Assembly (NCBI GenBank): GCA_005776735.1
Contig: SXOM01000356.1
Location: 1 to 25,282, forward strand
From: Pseudomonadota bacterium
Lineage (GTDB): Bacteria; Myxococcota_A; UBA796; SXON01
DNA length: 25,282 bases
Reading direction: 5' to 3'
A program made the translations under genes and the position numbers. The number at the start of each line of letters is the position of its first letter. Within the stretch, counting starts at the first letter, position 1. This document shows positions 21,504 to 25,282 of the stretch, one piece after another. Under the pieces are notes generated by a model. It searched no databases. It was not told the origin of the DNA and was given only the letters and a program-made list of their open reading frames with translations.

Positions 21504-22934
21504 ATGACGCTCGCCGACCTCGTGTCCGCCGTGCCTGGCGCCGTGCTCGTGCGTGGCGTGCCGGGCCGACACGTGGGGCGGGTGTCCGACCGGGATGACG
21601 AGGTCGGCACCGACGACGTCTTCGTCGCGCTGCGCGGCGCGCGGGTCGACGGGCACGATCGGGCCGGCGCCATCGAGGTCGCAGCGGTGGTGGCCGAGCA
21701 CGACCTCGCGCTGCGCCCCGGCGTGGCCCTGGTCCGCGTCCCCGACACGCGCCGTGCGCTCGCGCCCGCGTGCGCCGCGGCGCTCGGTTTTCCCGGGCGC
21801 TCGGTGCCCACCGTCGCGGTGACCGGAACCAACGGCAAGACGAGCACGACCTTCCTGCTCGCGTCCATCGCGCGCGCCGCCGGTCGGGTGCCGGGCATCG
21901 TCGGGACGACCGGCAACTTCGTGGGCGAGCTCGAGCTCGCGGCCAGCCACACGAGCCCCACCGCGCCGGCGCTGCAAGGCCTGCTGGCCCGGATGCGCGA
22001 CGCGGGGGTGGGCCTCTGCGCGCTGGAGGCGTCGAGCATCGGCCTCGCCGCCTGGCGGTGCGACGCGGTGCCGTTCCGCGCGGCGGTCTTCACCAACCTG
22101 ACGCGCGATCACCTCGACTGGCACGGCACGATGGAGGCCTACGCCGCGGCCAAGGCGCGCCTGTTCCACGAGCTGCTCGACGGCACAGCGGTGCTCAACG
22201 CCGACGATCCGGCGCACGCGCAGATGCGGCCCGCGCACCACCCGGTGTGGACGTACTCCACCTCCGGGCCCGCCGACCTGCGCGCGTTCGACGTCCGCCT
22301 GAGCTGGGCTGGGATCGACGCCAAGGTGCACACCCCGCGGGGCGGCGGGGTGCTCCACCTCCCGCTGGTGGGGCAGCACAACCTCCAGAACGCGCTCGGG
22401 GCGCTCGGGGCTGCGCTCGCGTTGGGAATCGACCTGGACGTCGCCCTGCGCGGTCTCGCCTCCGCCGTCGGCGCGCCTGGGCGCCTCGAGGCGGTGCCCA
22501 ACGCGCGCGGGTTCGGCGTCTACGTCGACTACGCACACACCGACGACGCCCTGAGCCGCGTGCTCGCCGAGCTGCGTCGCCTGGGGCCGCGTCGCCTGCT
22601 CTGTGTCTTCGGGTGCGGCGGCGATCGGGATCGCGGCAAGCGCCCGCTCATGGGGGCCGCGGTGGCCGCCGGCGCCGACTTCGCCCTCGTCACCAGCGAC
22701 AACCCCCGCACCGAGGACCCCGCTGGCATCGTGGCCGACATCCTCCCCGGCCTCGGCACCGCCCCGTACGAGGTGATCCTCGATCGTGCGGCCGCCATCC
22801 GGCGCGCGCTCACGCTCGCGGTGCCCGGCGATGTCGTGCTCATCGCCGGCAAAGGCCACGAGACCTACCAGGAGGTGGCCGGTGCGCGCCTCCCCTTCGA
22901 CGACCGCGCCGTCGCGCGACAGGAACTCGCATGA
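21504..22934 (+). CDS. murE: UDP-MurNAc-tripeptide synthetase MurE, meso-diaminopimelate type
   Basis: 476 residues. Adds the third stem-peptide residue to UDP-MurNAc-Ala-Glu using ATP, in the cytoplasm. The P-loop is VTGTNGKTSTTF (106-117); FTNLTRDHLDWHGTMEAY and Lys217, the lysine that is carbamylated in Mur ligases, are present; DNPR (399-402) is the motif associated with meso-diaminopimelate as substrate; GKGHETYQ closes the domain. One oddity is EASSIGL: the family nearly always has SSH here, so Ile179 replaces His. ATG 21504 fits the family N-terminus (TLADLVSAV); the frame stays open upstream to 21273 but reads as low-complexity Pro/Arg. The stop overlaps murF. Confidence 0.95.
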   Translation: MTLADLVSAVPGAVLVRGVPGRHVGRVSDRDDEVGTDDVFVALRGARVDGHDRAGAIEVAAVVAEHDLALRPGVALVRVPDTRRALAPACAAALGFPGRSVPTVAVTGTNGKTSTTFLLASIARAAGRVPGIVGTTGNFVGELELAASHTSPTAPALQGLLARMRDAGVGLCALEASSIGLAAWRCDAVPFRAAVFTNLTRDHLDWHGTMEAYAAAKARLFHELLDGTAVLNADDPAHAQMRPAHHPVWTYSTSGPADLRAFDVRLSWAGIDAKVHTPRGGGVLHLPLVGQHNLQNALGALGAALALGIDLDVALRGLASAVGAPGRLEAVPNARGFGVYVDYAHTDDALSRVLAELRRLGPRRLLCVFGCGGDRDRGKRPLMGAAVAAGADFALVTSDNPRTEDPAGIVADILPGLGTAPYEVILDRAAAIRRALTLAVPGDVVLIAGKGHETYQEVAGARLPFDDRAVARQELA

Positions 22935-24274
22935 TCTTCGACGCCGCCACCATCGCCGCCGCGACCGGCGGGGAGCGCCTCCACGACGGGCCCGCCGGGC
23001 CGGTCGGCACCGACAGCCGGCGCGTCGCCCCCGGGAGCTGGTTCTTCGCGCTCAGCGGCGACAAGTTCGACGGCCACGACTTTCTCCGCGTCGCCGCGGC
23101 CTCCGGCGCCGCCGGCGTCGTCATCAGCCGCGAACCGCCGAGCGGGTGGACCACGGGCCTCGTGCGGGTGCGCGACACCCTGGTCGCGTTGCAGGACCTC
23201 GCCCGCCACGCGCGCGACCGCTTCGACGGCCCGGTCGTGGGCATCACCGGCAGCGCCGGCAAGACGAGCACCCGGGTCATGGTGGTCGAGGTGCTCCGGG
23301 CGCTCGGCGCGGTGCATCACACCCAGGGCAACCTCAACAACCACATCGGGCTCCCGCTGACGTTGTGTGGTACCCCTCCCGACGCCGACGCGATGGTGGT
23401 CGAGATGGGGATGAACCACCTCGGTGAGATCGCCCTGCTCCAGGGCATCACGCGGCCGACGGTGCGGCTCGTGACCAACGTGGGCGCAGCCCACGTCGAA
23501 GGGTGCGGGAGCATCGACGGCGTGGCGCGGGCCAAGCAGGAGCTGTTCGACGGCGCCCATCCGGGCGACGTGTTGTGCGTGAACCTCGACGATCCGCGCA
23601 TCGCGGCCATGCCGCACCCGCCCGGAGTTCGCGTCGTCACCTACGGCACCACCCCCGAGGCGATGATCCGCCTCACGGACGTGGCCGTCGACGGAGATCG
23701 CCTGCAGACCCGCCTGCGGCTGGAGACGCCGGACGGCGCGGTTCGTGTCACCCTGGACGTCCCCGGCGCCCACCTCGCCATCAACGCGGCGGCGGCCGCG
23801 GCCGTCGCCTTTGCGCTGCGCGTGCCGGTCGACACCCTCGGCCCCGCGCTCTCGCGGTTCCAGCCCGAGGGGATGCGCAACCGCGTCGAGGACATCGGCG
23901 GCGTCGCGGTGCTCGACGATGCGTACAACGCCAACCCGGTCAGCATGGTCGCGGCGCTGCGCACGGTGGCGGCCCTCCGAGGCCGGCGCTTCGCCGCCCT
24001 CGGGGACATGTTGGAGCTCGGGGAGGCCGAAGCAGAAGCCCACGCCGCCGTGCTCGCGGAGGCGGTCGAGCTCGGGCTCGACGGCGTCTTGGTCACCGGA
24101 CCGCGCATGACCTCGGCGGCCGTGCCGCCTGTGGTGGCCTTCCCGGACGCAGATTCGCTGGCCCAAGCGCTCGCGACTCAGCTTCGCGCCGGCGACTCGC
24201 TGCTGGTGAAGGGGAGCCGCGGGGTGCGGATGGAACGTGTCGTAGAGCGGCTCCGCGCCGCCCGGAGGGCCTGA
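22931..24274 (+). CDS. murF: UDP-MurNAc-tripeptide D-Ala-D-Ala ligase MurF
   Basis: 447 residues. Completes the pentapeptide by adding D-Ala-D-Ala with ATP. Visible motifs: TDSRRVAPGSWFFALSGDKFDGH (N-terminal UDP-binding part), the P-loop GITGSAGKTSTRVM, TQGNLNNHIGLPLTL, EMGMNHLGEI, TNVGAAHVE, DDAYNANPVSM and ALGDMLELG, ending in GSRGVRMERVV. All positions expected for catalysis look intact. The ATG at 22931 overlaps the murE stop (ATGA), with AGGAA just upstream. mraY follows after one base. Confidence 0.96.
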   Translation: MIFDAATIAAATGGERLHDGPAGPVGTDSRRVAPGSWFFALSGDKFDGHDFLRVAAASGAAGVVISREPPSGWTTGLVRVRDTLVALQDLARHARDRFDGPVVGITGSAGKTSTRVMVVEVLRALGAVHHTQGNLNNHIGLPLTLCGTPPDADAMVVEMGMNHLGEIALLQGITRPTVRLVTNVGAAHVEGCGSIDGVARAKQELFDGAHPGDVLCVNLDDPRIAAMPHPPGVRVVTYGTTPEAMIRLTDVAVDGDRLQTRLRLETPDGAVRVTLDVPGAHLAINAAAAAAVAFALRVPVDTLGPALSRFQPEGMRNRVEDIGGVAVLDDAYNANPVSMVAALRTVAALRGRRFAALGDMLELGEAEAEAHAAVLAEAVELGLDGVLVTGPRMTSAAVPPVVAFPDADSLAQALATQLRAGDSLLVKGSRGVRMERVVERLRAARRA

Positions 24275-24275
24275 G

Positions 24276-25282
24276 ATGCTGTACCACCTGCTCATCCCGC
24301 TCGGCGGGCCGTTCAACGTCTTCCGCTACGTCACCTTCCGGTCGGCGTGTGCCATGATGACGGCGCTCATCCTCTGCTACGCGCTCTACCCGGCGTTCAT
24401 CGAGTGGATGCGTAAGAAGAAGATGGAGCAGATCATCCGGGCCGACGGCCCTTCCGAGCACCTCGAGAGCAAGGTGGGCACGCCCACGATGGGGGGCCTG
24501 GTGATGCTCGCCGGGGTGGCGTTCTCGACGCTGTTGTGGGCGCGGCTGGACGAGCCGCTCCCGTGGTTGGTGCTCGCGGTCACGCTCGCCTGCGGCGTCA
24601 TCGGGTTCGTCGACGACTGGAAGAAGGTGATGGAGCGATCCAGCGACGGCCTCGCGGGTCGCTACAAGATCTTCGGCCAGGTCCTCACGGGCGGGCTGGT
24701 CTTCGGCGGCGCGTACGGGCTCGGCCTGATGGACGCCACGTTCCACGTCCCCTTCTACAAGCACGCGGTCTTCGACCTCGCCGCGCTCTTCGACGGCGCT
24801 CCCCCCTGGCTCGGGTGGCTCTACGTCCTCTGGGGGGTGTTCCTCGTGACAAGCTGGTCCAACGCCGTGAACCTCACCGATGGTCTCGACGGGCTCGCGA
24901 TCGGCACCACGATCACCAGCGTCGGCACGTTGGGCGTGCTCGCCTACGTTGCCGGTCACAGCGAATTCGCCTCCTACCTGCGCATCCCCTACGTGGAGGG
25001 CGGCGGGGAGCTGGCGGTGTTCTGCATGGGCATGATCGGCGCCGGCCTGGGCTTCCTCTGGTACAACGCCTACCCCGCGCAGATCTTCATGGGCGACGTC
25101 GGCTCGCTCGCCATCGGTGGCGCGCTCGGGTCGTTGTCGGTGTTCATCAAGCAGGAGCTGTTGCTCGCCGTGGTTGGCGGAGTGTTCGTCATGGAGGCGC
25201 TCTCGGTGACCCTGCAGGTGTTGTGGTTCAAGCGCACCGGCCAGCGCATCTTCCTGATGGCGCCCATCCACCACCACTTCGA
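24276..25282 (+). CDS. mraY: Phospho-MurNAc-pentapeptide transferase MraY (3' truncated)
   Basis: 335 codons are present and the frame is still open at the window end; only some 20-30 residues should be missing. It starts MLYHLLIPL with GGAGG at 24264-24268, seven bases before the ATG, and one base after the murF stop. Multiple membrane helices alternate with the catalytic loops: GTPTMGGLVML, VIGFVDDWKKV (the aspartate pair), NAVNLTDGLDGLAIG, NAYPAQIFMGDVGSLAIGG and APIHHHF at the very end. MraY transfers phospho-MurNAc-pentapeptide to undecaprenyl phosphate, making lipid I at the inner membrane. murD, ftsW and murG would be expected next. Confidence 0.96.
   Translation, partial: MLYHLLIPLGGPFNVFRYVTFRSACAMMTALILCYALYPAFIEWMRKKKMEQIIRADGPSEHLESKVGTPTMGGLVMLAGVAFSTLLWARLDEPLPWLVLAVTLACGVIGFVDDWKKVMERSSDGLAGRYKIFGQVLTGGLVFGGAYGLGLMDATFHVPFYKHAVFDLAALFDGAPPWLGWLYVLWGVFLVTSWSNAVNLTDGLDGLAIGTTITSVGTLGVLAYVAGHSEFASYLRIPYVEGGGELAVFCMGMIGAGLGFLWYNAYPAQIFMGDVGSLAIGGALGSLSVFIKQELLLAVVGGVFVMEALSVTLQVLWFKRTGQRIFLMAPIHHHF

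Noticed and set aside
18635..22096. A 1153-codon open frame on the minus strand across ftsL-ftsI-murE
   Set aside because: It is antisense to four well-supported genes, is Arg/Ala/Gly-rich with no domain, and is explained by the absence of stops in high-GC DNA.

Overview
This 25.3-kb window is very GC-rich chromosomal DNA that looks like a myxobacterium or a close relative (Myxococcota, former Deltaproteobacteria). The evidence is compositional and domain-based: a secreted protein with three MopE-type DNDCDG blocks and a C-terminal Cys / hydrophobic stretch / Arg-cluster tail resembling MYXO-CTERM, TadE/TadG-like pseudopilins, a VKOR-DsbA fusion, a meso-DAP-type MurE and a PASTA-bearing FtsI. 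No rRNA, tRNA, CRISPR array, insertion sequence or phage gene was seen. Most of the window is ordinary core genome with short accessory islands.

Layout. (1) 1-2072: the 3' half of the ComM/YifB branch-migration ATPase, an 80-aa DUF3006-like protein, and recA, all on +. A strong hairpin follows recA. (2) 2147-4272: a dihydroorotase overlapped by an alpha/beta-hydrolase-like protein that has lost the nucleophile serine. (3) 4414-8061: a translationally overlapped trio of an AGPS/GlcD-like FAD oxidase, a GlpC-like Fe-S protein and a diacylglycerol-kinase-fold lipid kinase, headed by a 12-bp perfect hairpin. (4) 8297-9334: an HU-family protein behind an AT-rich leader and followed by a convincing intrinsic terminator, then GTP cyclohydrolase II. 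(5) 9433-13693: a large MopE-repeat surface lipoprotein with its own promoter, then three small overlapping TadE/TadG-like genes. (6) 13680-17065 on -: smpB, VKOR-DsbA, prmA, rsmE, read towards and slightly into the Tad-like genes. (7) 17066-17471: a 406-bp divergent regulatory region with an AT-rich patch. (8) 17472-25282 on +: the start of the dcw cell-wall and division cluster, mraZ-rsmH-ftsL-ftsI-murE-murF-mraY, the last gene cut by the window end.

The dcw genes supply division control (MraZ, RsmH), the septal synthase and its partner (FtsI, FtsL) and successive steps of lipid-I synthesis (MurE, MurF, MraY). Their starts and stops overlap by a few bases, except for a 247-bp C-rich, hairpin-bearing gap before murE. 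ComM and RecA are both strand-exchange proteins. SmpB, PrmA and RsmE are all translation-related.

I did not find an unmistakable new defence or mobile system. The least explained parts are the FAD/Fe-S/lipid-kinase trio, the orphan Tad-like trio next to the MopE lipoprotein, the pseudo-hydrolase downstream of pyrC, a 25-bp dispersed intergenic repeat, and the murE leader.
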